DNA of 50,341 nucleotides from Candidatus Berkelbacteria bacterium (GCA_026397175.1 JAPLVK010000014.1:1-50341), one strand, 5' to 3'. Numbered from the stretch's first letter, positions 23,202 to 32,570 are shown. A program made the numbers and translations. Notes: a model not told the origin generated them from the letters alone.

Positions 23202-25988
23202 ATGGAGGACTTACTAAAAAATTTAAATCCCGAACAGCTCAAAGCAGTTAAACATAAAACCGGTCCTCTTTTAATATTAGCCGGCGCAGGAACGGGCAAA
23301 ACGACTGTTGTTACCAGAAAAATCGCATATATCATTTCGCAAAAATGGGCCAAACCATCAGAAATTTTGGCCTTAACTTTTACCGATAAAGCAGCGGCCG
23401 AAATGGAAGAGCGGGTTGATCGGATTGTTCCTTATGGTTTTGTTGACACACAAATTTCCACATTTCATGCTTTTGGCGATCGTCTTTTAAGGGACTTTGC
23501 GCTCGATCTTGGTCTGCCGGCTAATTTTAAGGTTTTAACGCAAACGGAACAGGCGATATTTGTGAGAGAAAATCTATACGCATTTGATCTCAAATATTTT
23601 AGGCCGATTGCAAATCCGATTTCGCATATTTCGGAACTTTTAAAACATTTTTCGCGGCTCAAGGATGAGCTGATCGCTCCTGAAGATTATCTTCAGTTCG
23701 CTCAAGTAAAAAGTAAAAAGTTAAAAGTTAAAAGTAAAGAGGAAGACGAAGAGAATGAAAAACAGCTAGAGCTGGCCAAGGCATACAGCACTTATCAGGA
23801 CTTAATGATTCAGTCCGGTAATCTTGATTTCGGCGATCAAATTTATTTAACCTATAAGCTGCTAAAAGAAAATGAAAAAGTCCTAAATGAATGTCGTGAA
23901 AAATTTAAGTTTATTTTGGTTGACGAGTTTCAGGACACAAACTTTGCGCAATATCAAATTATTAAACTTTTAGCTCAAAATAATAGCAATGTAACGGTAG
24001 TCGGCGACGACGACCAATCAATTTACAAATTTCGGGGTGCATCAATTTCAAACATTTTATCATTTAAAGATGATTATCCAAAGTGCAAGCAAATTGTTTT
24101 AAATAAAAATTATCGCTCGACACAACAAATTCTCGACGCGTCTTACAAATTGATAAAACATAATAATCCGGAACGGTTAGAGATTAAAAATAAAATAAAT
24201 AAAAAATTATTTTCAAATCATAGCGGCGATATTCCGGAATTATTATACTGTGAAACATTATCTTGCGAGGCGGATGAGGTTGCAAAGAAAATTGTTGAGT
24301 TAAAAAAATTGAAGGGCTATCGAAATAACGATTTTGTAATTTTGGCTCGTGCCAATAATCACCTTATTCCATTTATTCAATCCCTAAATTTGCAAAAAAT
24401 CCCAAATGTTTTTGTCGGATCTTCTTCTCTTTTTGAAAAACCGGAGATAAAAATGTTAGTTGCATTTTTAAAATGTTTGGTTTACGACGATGACAATTTA
24501 TCGTTTTACGAACTGGCGAGAAGTGAAATTTATAATATTGATGAAAATGTTTTAGCCAAATATTACACTTTAGCCAAAAGAGAAAACCAGAATTTTTTTG
24601 ATCTATTTCAGAGAGCAGGGGAGTCGGATACCAAAATTTTAGAAATTATCGAAGACATTAAAAATTATAGATCAAAGATTAATTCACTTCGTGCGGGCGA
24701 GGTTTTGTACGATTATTTAAAGCATAAAAAATACTTTAAAAATGTTGAATTGGACTCATCAACCGAAGCGGAATTAAAAATTATTAACATTGCGAAACTT
24801 TTTGATCGAATCGCCCAATTTGATCATACCGCCCAAAATAAATCCGTATTATCGTTTTTAGAAAATCTTGAATTAATTTTATCGGTCGGAGATGAAGTTC
24901 AGTCATCGGACATTGATCCGGATTTAGATGCGGTAAATTTAATGAGCGTTCACGCCTCAAAGGGATTAGAGTGGCCGGTGGTTTTTATTGTCAATATGGT
25001 TTCAGACAGATTTCCCTCGAGAGATCGTCGTGAAAAATTACAAATTCCGGAGAAATTAATTAAAGAAAAATTACCGGAAGGGGATTTTCATTTGCAAGAA
25101 GAAAGGCGGCTTTTTTATGTCGGGGCAACTCGCGCAAAGCAATATTTGTTTTTAACTTCAGCAGGGGATTATGGCGGAAAACGATTAAAGAAGGTCTCGC
25201 AATTTGTCCTTGAACTTTTAGACGAATCGGATGTTCTAAAATTAAAGGCAAAATTATCACCATTTGAATTATCTAGGCAACAAATTGATGATTATCACAC
25301 TTGCCCCAAAAAATATTATTTTGCTTCGAAACTTCAAATCCCTTTGCCCACAAATTGGCATTTTATGTACGGAACGGCAATTCATGAGTCAATCGGGAGA
25401 TATTATCAGAGAAAAATGAAAGGCGAGTCGCCTACTCTTGACTTAATGATAAAGGATTTTAATCAATCGTTCACGAGCGAGGGATTCATCACTCGACAGC
25501 ACGAAGAAGAAAGAAAGAGAACCGGAATTGAAACGCTAACGCGGTTTTTTGTGGACGATCAAAAGTTGAATTTAATGCCGCATAAAATTGAAGAGAGATT
25601 TGAATTTATTGTTGATCGAGTAAGAATTACCGGCCGCTACGACCTAATAATGAAATCGGGTGATAATTTCGAAATTTGCGATTTTAAGACATCCGAAGTC
25701 AAAGATCAAAAAGATGCGGACAGAAGAATCAAGGATTCAATTCAAATGAAAATTTACGCCTTGAGTTGGTTTGCAAATAAGGGCAAAATTCCCAAAACGA
25801 GTTTATATTTTATCGAGTCGGATTTGAAGGGGACGAAAGAATTTAGCAATGATGAAATTGATGAAGCCAGAAAAGTCGTTGAAGATGCAATTTGTGGAAT
25901 AAAGAGGGGAGATTTTCAAGCCATGCCGAACGAAAGACAGTGCGGACTTTGCCCCTATAAAGATATTTGCAGGGAGTCGGCTAAATGA
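23202..25988 (+). CDS. UvrD/PcrA-type helicase fused to a RecB-family iron-sulfur nuclease
   Basis: A 928-residue fusion. The N-terminal two thirds are a superfamily 1 helicase: Walker A GAGTGKT (28-34), LTFTDKAAAEME, Walker B LVDEFQDT, VVGDDDQSIYKFRGA, NYRS, SVHASKGLEWPVVFI and RLFYVGATRAK. From about residue 690 follows a PD-(D/E)XK nuclease: CDFKTSE (about 826-832) and QMKIYALSW; Cys701, Cys914, Cys917 and Cys923 (final motif CGLCPYKDIC) match the 4Fe-4S arrangement of AddB-type nucleases. It probably processes DNA ends, replacing AddAB or RecBCD. A five-copy 7-nt repeat lies in the coding region near residues 168-179. It overlaps the next gene by ATGA. Confidence 0.95.
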   Translation: MEDLLKNLNPEQLKAVKHKTGPLLILAGAGTGKTTVVTRKIAYIISQKWAKPSEILALTFTDKAAAEMEERVDRIVPYGFVDTQISTFHAFGDRLLRDFALDLGLPANFKVLTQTEQAIFVRENLYAFDLKYFRPIANPISHISELLKHFSRLKDELIAPEDYLQFAQVKSKKLKVKSKEEDEENEKQLELAKAYSTYQDLMIQSGNLDFGDQIYLTYKLLKENEKVLNECREKFKFILVDEFQDTNFAQYQIIKLLAQNNSNVTVVGDDDQSIYKFRGASISNILSFKDDYPKCKQIVLNKNYRSTQQILDASYKLIKHNNPERLEIKNKINKKLFSNHSGDIPELLYCETLSCEADEVAKKIVELKKLKGYRNNDFVILARANNHLIPFIQSLNLQKIPNVFVGSSSLFEKPEIKMLVAFLKCLVYDDDNLSFYELARSEIYNIDENVLAKYYTLAKRENQNFFDLFQRAGESDTKILEIIEDIKNYRSKINSLRAGEVLYDYLKHKKYFKNVELDSSTEAELKIINIAKLFDRIAQFDHTAQNKSVLSFLENLELILSVGDEVQSSDIDPDLDAVNLMSVHASKGLEWPVVFIVNMVSDRFPSRDRREKLQIPEKLIKEKLPEGDFHLQEERRLFYVGATRAKQYLFLTSAGDYGGKRLKKVSQFVLELLDESDVLKLKAKLSPFELSRQQIDDYHTCPKKYYFASKLQIPLPTNWHFMYGTAIHESIGRYYQRKMKGESPTLDLMIKDFNQSFTSEGFITRQHEEERKRTGIETLTRFFVDDQKLNLMPHKIEERFEFIVDRVRITGRYDLIMKSGDNFEICDFKTSEVKDQKDADRRIKDSIQMKIYALSWFANKGKIPKTSLYFIESDLKGTKEFSNDEIDEARKVVEDAICGIKRGDFQAMPNERQCGLCPYKDICRESAK
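23704..23738 (+). repeat. five tandem 7-nt repeats inside the helicase gene
   Basis: AAGTAAA, AAGTAAA, AAGTTAA, AAGTTAA, AAGTAAA without gaps, encoding the Lys-rich VKSKKLKVKSK. Copy number and unit length equal those of the array inside topA. Confidence 0.85.
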
Positions 25989-26554
25989 CCGGCAAAACCC
26001 ATCAGGTCTTGGGAATGGCAACAGCGCTTTCGTATTTTGTTTCGCAATCAGATGTCAAATATTCTCCGGCTACCATGGGAGCAGTGCTTGTTGCAGCCCA
26101 TTTAACTTCTGTTTTACCCGACATTGATCAACCGGCCGCCCAAATTTGGGCAGAGTTGCCTTTTGGAAAAACGATTGGCAAAATTTCCGATCCGATCTTA
26201 AAACATAGAAACATAACTCATTCAGCCGTCGGTTTTATTCTAATCGGTACCGGACTTTTTTACCTTTTTAAATTATTTCCTGATTATTGGGGAATTGACC
26301 GCAGAGTCCTTTTAATTGCATCTTTAATCGCATATTGCTCGCATCTTGTTGCGGATATGTTTACTCAAGAGGGGATTCCGTTATTTTTTCCATATAAAAG
26401 AATGATTGGAATTCCGCCAAAACCGTTTGATGGCATAAGAATAATGACGGGAAAATGGTTTGAAAACCTTGTAATATTTCCGGCAGTTAATTTGTTTTTT
26501 ATAATTTTTATAATTTTAAACTGGTCTAAAATAAAAATGATTTTGTTGAGATAA
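25985..26554 (+). CDS. YdjM-like membrane-bound metal-dependent hydrolase
   Basis: A 189-residue membrane protein of the YdjM family. It starts at ATG 25985 inside the stop of the helicase gene (ATGA). Conserved polar motifs: THQVLG (His6), LPDIDQP, HRNITHSAVG and SHLVADMFTQEGIPLFFPYKR; these His and Asp residues are thought to bind metal at the membrane face. About four hydrophobic segments. In other bacteria such proteins relate to the SOS response or membrane lipids; coupling with a DNA helicase fits the former but is only suggestive. Confidence 0.9.
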   Translation: MTGKTHQVLGMATALSYFVSQSDVKYSPATMGAVLVAAHLTSVLPDIDQPAAQIWAELPFGKTIGKISDPILKHRNITHSAVGFILIGTGLFYLFKLFPDYWGIDRRVLLIASLIAYCSHLVADMFTQEGIPLFFPYKRMIGIPPKPFDGIRIMTGKWFENLVIFPAVNLFFIIFIILNWSKIKMILLR

Positions 26555-26619
26555 ATCAAACATCCATAACGGTGATATTTTTGTTGTAATTTTATTTACA
26601 GCATGAAATAATAGAAACA

Positions 26620-29600
26620 ATGAAATTTTTTGGGGGAAAGAGAAATTTAGTTATGGCACTGGTTGCGGTGCTAGTTTTAAGTGGCGCGGGCTTCGCGTCT
26701 TACGGACTCATACAGAAAAAAATTTCTGCAGACACGGATAGTTCTTCCGAATTTGCAAAACAGGACAAACTAAAACCAGAATACATACCAGGGAGTTTTT
26801 TAGTTAAAGTCAAGTCGGATCAGAGCTCGACATCAAAATCATTGAAAGATAAAGGACTGGGAAATCTGACTTTCACTAAATTATATAATTCCGATACAGT
26901 TAAAACCAAAAGTATAGATAAAGATTCGAACCTTGACAAATATCTAGTCGCCAAACTACCGCCAGAAACAACAAAAATGCCTAATGAGCTACAAGAACTT
27001 TTTAAACAAAAAAATAATGGACAAACATTTGAAGAGGCAAGAAATTTAAGAGTTCTCGAGGCACTGCAAAATGATCCAACTATTGAAGCAGTTTCGCCAA
27101 ATTATTTAAGAAAGACCTCTTGGAGTCCCGATGATCCATATTATCATCAGGGCTATGATTTCGGAACGGGATATGATGCCATGTGGGGAATGAAAAATCT
27201 ATCCATGGAAGGTGCATGGGATAATTCAAAGGGGAAAGACATCGTGGTTGCCGTTATAGATACAGGAGTAGATTACAATCATGAAGATCTCAAAGATAAC
27301 ATTTTGAAAGATCAATCGGGAAATATTATAGGTCAAAATTTTACAACAGATGACACGGCAGCATTTATGGACAATTTCGGCCATGGCACCCATGTGGCCG
27401 GGACAATCGCAGCCGTAGGAAATAACGGGGTCGGAGTTGTCGGTGTTGCACCTGAAGCAAAAATTATGCCCGTTAAAGTTCTAGGTGACAATGGAAGTGG
27501 GTCTGATGTAAGTATTTCGCAAGGAATAATTTTCGCCGCTGACAATGGAGCTAAAGTTATTAATATGAGCCTCGGCGGAATAGGATTCGATCAAATAATC
27601 GAGGATGCTCTAAGTTATGCAGTTAGCAAAGGAGTTGTGATAGCGGTAGCTGCAGGAAATGACAATTACGATGCAAATGTCGAATTTCCTGCATCATCCC
27701 AGAATGTTGTGACTGTTGCCGCATATGATCCATATTCCATAAAGGCAGATTTTTCTAATTTCGGACCAAAAATTGATGTTTCTGCACCAGGCGTTGACAT
27801 TCTCTCCACGGTTTCCTCGACACATTCTTCCGAGATACCAGATAATAAAATTATTGACGGTAAATACGCTCGACTTAGCGGAACTTCGATGGCAACTCCT
27901 CATGTTAGCGGCCTTTTGGCACTAATTGCTTCGAAAAATCCATCTTGGTCAAGAAACGATATTATCGAATCCTTGAAACAAAAAACGAGCGATATGGGAA
28001 CAAAAGGAATTGACGATTTATATGGTTTTGGGAAACCAAACATAAGCCAGTCGCTTGCTCTTACTACTCCTCCGATTCTGCCTACAGCAGATATCCAGAA
28101 TTTATCGGAGGTTTACAACACAGATTTTTCGATAACAGGCGTCGCCGGAGGAAACAATTTTGCAAATTACACATTAGATGCACATTTTGCCAGCCGGGTT
28201 GGTAATAATCCGACAGAATATTTTTCCGTAAGTTCTTCAAGTGCCCCTAAGAACCAAATTGCAAATCTCGGCAAATTTTCCGCCGGGAAAAAAGATGATG
28301 GATTTTATTATGTCCGGCTGATAGATAAAAACAAACTAGGTTATCAAAACAGAATCGTAAAAAAGTTCTATCTGGCAACGGATCAAGTTGCAGGATTCCC
28401 TGCAGTAGCAGATGCTATATCATTTTTTCCAATCCACATGGGTTCAAATCAAAAGGGACTGATTTCTCACGGATATGGAACAATTAGTATTTTTTCGGCA
28501 GACGGGAAACAGCTAAAGAAAAAAGATTTTAATGATGATCAAATGATTGACAGTTTTATGGTGAGTGATGTAAACGGAGATGGTAAAGACGAAATTGTAA
28601 TGACGCTTTATACTTTCAATACTTCTTCATGGCAACATAAAATTAATATTTTAGACCAAGATTTTAATGTTATTTCTCAAATCAGCACCGAAGCGTATGC
28701 GGGCTATTATCTTGCAAGCTATGATTTCAATGGCGACGGTATAAGTGAAATAATTTTTAACGATGCATATTACACTTTTTCTAGCCCAATGGCAACAAAG
28801 TTTTTCAAAATTAAAGTCGCGGACAAAAATGGCAACATCATCGCATCGCGCGATATGCAGACAACCAAAGAGCAATGGGTGGGTTGCAATGAAGGCGCGA
28901 TCGGAGATGTCAATAATGATGGCAAAACAGAAGTTGCTCTCTCCTGCCGAAAAATTACTAACGGCAATGAGTCTAGACATATTGTGCTTCTGGATAATAA
29001 TTTGAATATCCGATGGTCAACAAGAGTGGGAGTCAAAACTCCTGCTAACTACGGCCTGAGTAGTGAAATTGAGCTGTTTGACATAAACCAAGACAAGAAT
29101 TTGGAAATTATCCAGGGAACACCATATTATTTTAGTTCAGACCCTATGAATGACACAACCCAAATTAGTTTTATTGATAGTAGCGGAAAAACAATTAAGA
29201 GTTTTTCTCAAAAAAGATACATATTATCTCTAACGCCTTATTTATGGAATAATGACATATTCCTTGCTGTTAATGATTTGCGCGATAAAGGAGTAGGGAT
29301 CAATTTACTTAATGATTCCGGTAAGAGCGTTAGTGGATGGCCATATCTCTTAAGATATGACAAGGGTGGAGGGGTCGCTAGATTGCCTGTTGTGTTCGAT
29401 TACAACAATGATGGAAATCCTGAAATCTTTGTAACCGTAAACGATATGTATCTTGCTGGAATGAAATCTGGAAAAATTTTCTTCAAAAAAGTTATAAATA
29501 GCTTGATTTTTTATCCATTATTGGATGATATTAACATGGACGGAAAGATAGAGATGATGATAGGCGGAAGTTACGATTATTATTATCGTGATTATCTATA

Positions 29601-29718
29601 TCTTCCGGGAATATACGCCTATAAGACCGAAGCTAGTGCGACAGCACAAAATCTGCAATGGCCTATGTATAAACATGATCCCCAGCGAACCAATAACGGT
29701 TCTAATAATATATTCTAA
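26620..29718 (+). CDS. subtilisin-like serine protease with FG-GAP/VCBS-like repeats
   Basis: A secreted 1032-residue protein. Signal peptide or anchor at about 10-32 (LVMALVAVLVLSGAGFASYG), a propeptide-like region (55-165), then an S8 domain with catalytic Asp214 (VVAVIDTGVD), His258 (GHGTHVAG) and Ser423 (LSGTSMATPHVSG). Residues about 480-580 are a linker domain. The C-terminal part has at least six calcium-binding loops of the FG-GAP type: DVNGDGKDE, DFNGDGISE, DVNNDGKTE, DINQDKNLE, DYNNDGNPE and DINMDGKIE, suggesting a beta-propeller. All three catalytic residues are present. It may degrade host or environmental protein at the surface. Confidence 0.95.
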   Translation: MKFFGGKRNLVMALVAVLVLSGAGFASYGLIQKKISADTDSSSEFAKQDKLKPEYIPGSFLVKVKSDQSSTSKSLKDKGLGNLTFTKLYNSDTVKTKSIDKDSNLDKYLVAKLPPETTKMPNELQELFKQKNNGQTFEEARNLRVLEALQNDPTIEAVSPNYLRKTSWSPDDPYYHQGYDFGTGYDAMWGMKNLSMEGAWDNSKGKDIVVAVIDTGVDYNHEDLKDNILKDQSGNIIGQNFTTDDTAAFMDNFGHGTHVAGTIAAVGNNGVGVVGVAPEAKIMPVKVLGDNGSGSDVSISQGIIFAADNGAKVINMSLGGIGFDQIIEDALSYAVSKGVVIAVAAGNDNYDANVEFPASSQNVVTVAAYDPYSIKADFSNFGPKIDVSAPGVDILSTVSSTHSSEIPDNKIIDGKYARLSGTSMATPHVSGLLALIASKNPSWSRNDIIESLKQKTSDMGTKGIDDLYGFGKPNISQSLALTTPPILPTADIQNLSEVYNTDFSITGVAGGNNFANYTLDAHFASRVGNNPTEYFSVSSSSAPKNQIANLGKFSAGKKDDGFYYVRLIDKNKLGYQNRIVKKFYLATDQVAGFPAVADAISFFPIHMGSNQKGLISHGYGTISIFSADGKQLKKKDFNDDQMIDSFMVSDVNGDGKDEIVMTLYTFNTSSWQHKINILDQDFNVISQISTEAYAGYYLASYDFNGDGISEIIFNDAYYTFSSPMATKFFKIKVADKNGNIIASRDMQTTKEQWVGCNEGAIGDVNNDGKTEVALSCRKITNGNESRHIVLLDNNLNIRWSTRVGVKTPANYGLSSEIELFDINQDKNLEIIQGTPYYFSSDPMNDTTQISFIDSSGKTIKSFSQKRYILSLTPYLWNNDIFLAVNDLRDKGVGINLLNDSGKSVSGWPYLLRYDKGGGVARLPVVFDYNNDGNPEIFVTVNDMYLAGMKSGKIFFKKVINSLIFYPLLDDINMDGKIEMMIGGSYDYYYRDYLYLPGIYAYKTEASATAQNLQWPMYKHDPQRTNNGSNNIF

Positions 29719-29762
29719 ATAATATCCATATCCAGTGTAATTGCAAATTCGGTCGCGGGTGC

Positions 29763-29791
29763 TTGCATAAAACTGCAAATTGTCCGATAAT
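29763..29791 (+). promoter_or_regulatory. promoter of the small membrane protein unit
   Basis: TTGCAT (29763-29768), 17 bases, GATAAT (29786-29791). The transcript starts near 29798 and contains the ribosome binding site GGAGGGG (29813-29819). Confidence 0.7.
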
Positions 29792-29821
29792 GAAATAAAT
29801 AGAATAAAAATTGGAGGGGAA

Positions 29822-30157
29822 ATGTCAAGAATCATTGGGAAATCGCTTTTTATAGTTGGTATATTGGTCTCGGTTCTCGCTGGACTCACGCCGTCAAGCT
29901 ATTGGACAATCATATTGATTGCTCTTGGGCTGATTGTCGGTTTTATCAATATTTCAGAGAAAGAGGCAGAGAAATTCCTTATCGCTTCGATCTCTCTTCT
30001 TGTTATCGGAACAGCAGGTTTGAGTGCGTTAATCCTAAATGGAAATGCAGTCGTAACCACACAGGGGATTTTAAATAATTTTGTTTCCTTCGTGGCAGCA
30101 GCGGCGCTTGTTGTGGCGCTAAAAACGGTAATTTCTCTTGGGGAAAAAGATAAATAA
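29822..30157 (+). CDS. small polytopic membrane protein of unknown function
   Basis: A 111-residue protein with three to four hydrophobic helices (SLFIVGILVSVLAGL, WTIILIALGLIVGFI, FLIASISLLVIGTAGLSALIL, VSFVAAAALVVALKTVI). ATG 29822 has a ribosome binding site GGAGGGG; the longer frame from TTG 29780 would begin upstream of the -10 box and is rejected. It lies 3 bases before another membrane protein gene, so both probably act together. Confidence 0.8.
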   Translation: MSRIIGKSLFIVGILVSVLAGLTPSSYWTIILIALGLIVGFINISEKEAEKFLIASISLLVIGTAGLSALILNGNAVVTTQGILNNFVSFVAAAALVVALKTVISLGEKDK

Positions 30158-30160
30158 AGA

Positions 30161-30736
30161 ATGACTCACAAAAAATCCGATTTTTCATATGTGCTTCTGG
30201 TTGCAATAGTTATTTTAGTGTTGCTTGGATTTTATTCGACATTTGTGAGCCCGCTCGGTAAGACCAACCAAGGCAAAATAACCTATCTTGATTCTGAAGC
30301 AAAATTTGAACTACAATACCCTGAAAATTTTGAGCTAAATAAAAACACAAACGAAGTTGGAGGAATTGGCGATATTAATATTTATCCCAAGGGTTCAACT
30401 AACGAGTTTGATCCTCAATTTATCGAGATTATTTACCAAAATGAAGAAACGGGTATGGAACTTAAGGATCAGGCCTCAAGTTTCTTGAAGGGTGTCCCAA
30501 GCGATCAACTTAAAAAGGTTGCAAAGTCGGATTTTGAAATGATCCAGTATGTAGAATCAAAAGGCGTTGGCGAAAGAAAATCATACGATTTCTTTATCTC
30601 TAACGGCAAATTTGTAGCTGCGATCTTTTATCAAAGAAGGTTTGATAGTGAAAACCCGCTAACCTTAATAGACAACAGCGCTTTTTACAGCATCTACATC
30701 GGTGTCCTAAACTCTATAAAGACAAATATTTATTAG
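30161..30736 (+). CDS. single-pass anchored extracytoplasmic protein
   Basis: A 191-residue protein with an N-terminal membrane helix (about 10-28, YVLLVAIVILVLLGFYSTF) and an outer domain. The region EAKFELQYPENFELNKN...FEMIQYVESKGVGERKSYDFFISNGKFVAAIFYQRR resembles the PsbP-like/MOG1-like fold of many small bacterial lipoproteins, in which a hydrophobic-ligand cleft is formed by a sheet, but this is a weak structural impression. Next to rmuC with a separate promoter in between. Confidence 0.8.
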   Translation: MTHKKSDFSYVLLVAIVILVLLGFYSTFVSPLGKTNQGKITYLDSEAKFELQYPENFELNKNTNEVGGIGDINIYPKGSTNEFDPQFIEIIYQNEETGMELKDQASSFLKGVPSDQLKKVAKSDFEMIQYVESKGVGERKSYDFFISNGKFVAAIFYQRRFDSENPLTLIDNSAFYSIYIGVLNSIKTNIY

Positions 30737-30747
30737 CCCCTAAAAAT

Positions 30748-30776
30748 TTGCATGTTCGAACTTTGTTCTCTATTAT
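30748..30776 (+). promoter_or_regulatory. rmuC promoter, leaderless mRNA
   Basis: TTGCAT (30748-30753), 17 bases, TATTAT (30771-30776), 6 bases, ATG 30783. No ribosome binding site. Confidence 0.8.
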
Positions 30777-30782
30777 AGATAT

Positions 30783-31931
30783 ATGAATACAACATATATT
30801 ATTTTGATTTCATCTATTGCTACCTTGGTGTTGGCCGCTATTATTTTTTATCTTTTTCTTAAATTTAAAAAAACGGATATTAACGAAAACAGCGTCAACG
30901 ATACATTTTCTCGGATTGCAACTGATGCACTCGATAAAAACAGCGAGCGGCTGATGATGAGAGTCAAGGAGGTTTTAGCGCAAGAGAAATCGGAAATAAG
31001 AACGGATATTGAAGGGAAAAAATCCGCCATTAATAATCTTATCGAGGAGATAAGAAGAGATATCAGAAAAAATGAGCAGCGTTTAGAGCGAAGTGACGAA
31101 GATCGTGTAAAATCGTTTTCAGCGCTACAGGGAGAGTTGGAAAATTACAAGAAAGTTACCGGAGATCTCAAGGTAAGCACGGAGCGGCTAAGAAATTTAC
31201 TCTCGAACAATCAAATGAGGGGCGCCTTCGGCGAACAAGTTGCGGACGACCTTCTTAAAATGGCCGGTTTTGTAATTAATCAAAATTATACAAGAAACGA
31301 GGCACAATCAAATGAATCAACCAGACCCGATTTCACCATTTTATTACCCGACAAAACCAAGATTAACATTGATGTTAAATTTCCCTATGCCGCGCTTGTT
31401 AAATCGGTTGAGTCCGAAGATCCGGTCGAAAAGAAAAAACATTTTCAAACATTTAAACAGGATGTTAAGGAGAAAATTAAACAGGTCTGTACCAGAGAGT
31501 ACATCAATCCCGAAGAAAAAACGGTTGATTTTGTGATTTTGTTTATTCCAAACGAAATGATTTTTAGTTACATCTACGAGAATATGAGTGATGTCTGGGA
31601 AGAAGCAATGCGCAAAAAAGTGATCTTGGCCGGGCCGTTTAGCTTTACCGCAATTTTAAGAATGGTCAAACAGGCCTACACAAATTTTAGCTATCAGGAA
31701 AACTTGCAGCATATAATTGGTCTCATTCAGAGGTTTGATTTGGAATATCAAAAATACAGTCAATCGGTAGATAATCTTGGGGATAGAATCTTGTCGGTAA
31801 ATAAGCAATTTGAAGTTGTTTCTACAACAAGAACACGACAGCTGACGGGAATTGTTGATAAAATCAAAAATCAAGGGATCATCGAAAGCGAAACCAATCA
31901 AGAGATAGGAAAGCTAACGGACATCAGCTAA
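30783..31931 (+). CDS. rmuC: DNA recombination protein RmuC
   Basis: RmuC-family protein, related to restriction-type nucleases and implicated in limiting inversion at short inverted repeats. The 382-residue protein has an N-terminal membrane helix (ILISSIATLVLAAIIFYLFL), a coiled coil (about 40-140) and the RmuC domain with MRGAFGEQVADDLLKMAGF, RPDFTILLPDKTKINIDVKFPY and AGPFSFTAILRMVKQAY. In a genome full of inverted repeats such an activity could matter, an inference from the family name only. Confidence 0.95.
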   Translation: MNTTYIILISSIATLVLAAIIFYLFLKFKKTDINENSVNDTFSRIATDALDKNSERLMMRVKEVLAQEKSEIRTDIEGKKSAINNLIEEIRRDIRKNEQRLERSDEDRVKSFSALQGELENYKKVTGDLKVSTERLRNLLSNNQMRGAFGEQVADDLLKMAGFVINQNYTRNEAQSNESTRPDFTILLPDKTKINIDVKFPYAALVKSVESEDPVEKKKHFQTFKQDVKEKIKQVCTREYINPEEKTVDFVILFIPNEMIFSYIYENMSDVWEEAMRKKVILAGPFSFTAILRMVKQAYTNFSYQENLQHIIGLIQRFDLEYQKYSQSVDNLGDRILSVNKQFEVVSTTRTRQLTGIVDKIKNQGIIESETNQEIGKLTDIS

Positions 31932-31935
31932 ACAG

Positions 31936-31966
31936 TAAGGGTCGGCTGATTAGGCCGACCCCTTAA
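31936..31966. terminator. hairpin between convergent rmuC and HAD genes
   Basis: TAAGGGTCGGC (31936-31946) pairs with GCCGACCCCTTA (31954-31965) with one bulged base. The loop includes the stop of the minus-strand gene. No long T-run follows on either strand, so efficiency as terminator is uncertain. Confidence 0.5.
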
Positions 31967-32570
31967 GGTGAAGTAAGTGCTGGACGATAGGCCACCACTT
32001 GCCGCGGAAAATCTCATCACCATACTTTTCGACGATCCATCTGTTTGTGTTGTACTCAAAACAAATGGGAATGATACCGGTTTCTGCCTGCCTCTGGTAA
32101 AACAGTTCTATTTCGAAGGGATTATCTTCGATAATGAACTTGGCTCCAATGCCTTGACAGAACTCAAGTTTCGTTATTCCTTCCTGAATGCCTTCGGGGT
32201 TGTTATGGCCTACGGCATAATAGACATCGCGTTGTCCAAAAAGATGTGCTATCCACCGTTCGGTCGAATGTGTTCCTCTGGGTGTTCGAGCTGTCAAAGG
32301 GTAAGCACGGTAGAAGAGATCAAGGGTGCTGATCGCTTCTTGAGAATCAAGCACGGGGTTGAGCATATCGGCCGTATACAATGATCGGGCACCTGTACCA
32401 GCGCGATTAACTTCTTCAACAGTGCAATTTAGGATTTGAGAGAGATGAAACGATCTACACTCAGCAGCTATTCTGCGCGGAAGCTTGAGCTCAAGACAAA
32501 GGTAATCAAGAAAGTCCTGCGGATCGGATAACGGCCCGTCAACATCAACCATCACAATTTCTTTTTCCAC
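31950..32570 (-). CDS. HAD-superfamily hydrolase, GC-rich unit
   Basis: A 206-residue protein with the four HAD motifs: DVDGPL (Asp9 and Asp11), LTARTP (Thr), GITKLEF (Lys) and IIEDNPFE (acidic pair). It probably dephosphorylates a small metabolite such as a nucleotide; the substrate cannot be read from sequence. The reading frame opens at GTG 32570, but AAGGAG overlaps that codon, so GTG 32555 or ATG 32552 may be the true start. Higher GC and different codon use than rmuC and the pseudouridine synthase gene beside it suggest acquisition. Its promoter region faces the next gene and shares a 24-bp palindrome. Confidence 0.82.
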   Translation of the reverse strand: MEKEIVMVDVDGPLSDPQDFLDYLCLELKLPRRIAAECRSFHLSQILNCTVEEVNRAGTGARSLYTADMLNPVLDSQEAISTLDLFYRAYPLTARTPRGTHSTERWIAHLFGQRDVYYAVGHNNPEGIQEGITKLEFCQGIGAKFIIEDNPFEIELFYQRQAETGIIPICFEYNTNRWIVEKYGDEIFRGKWWPIVQHLLHLKGSA

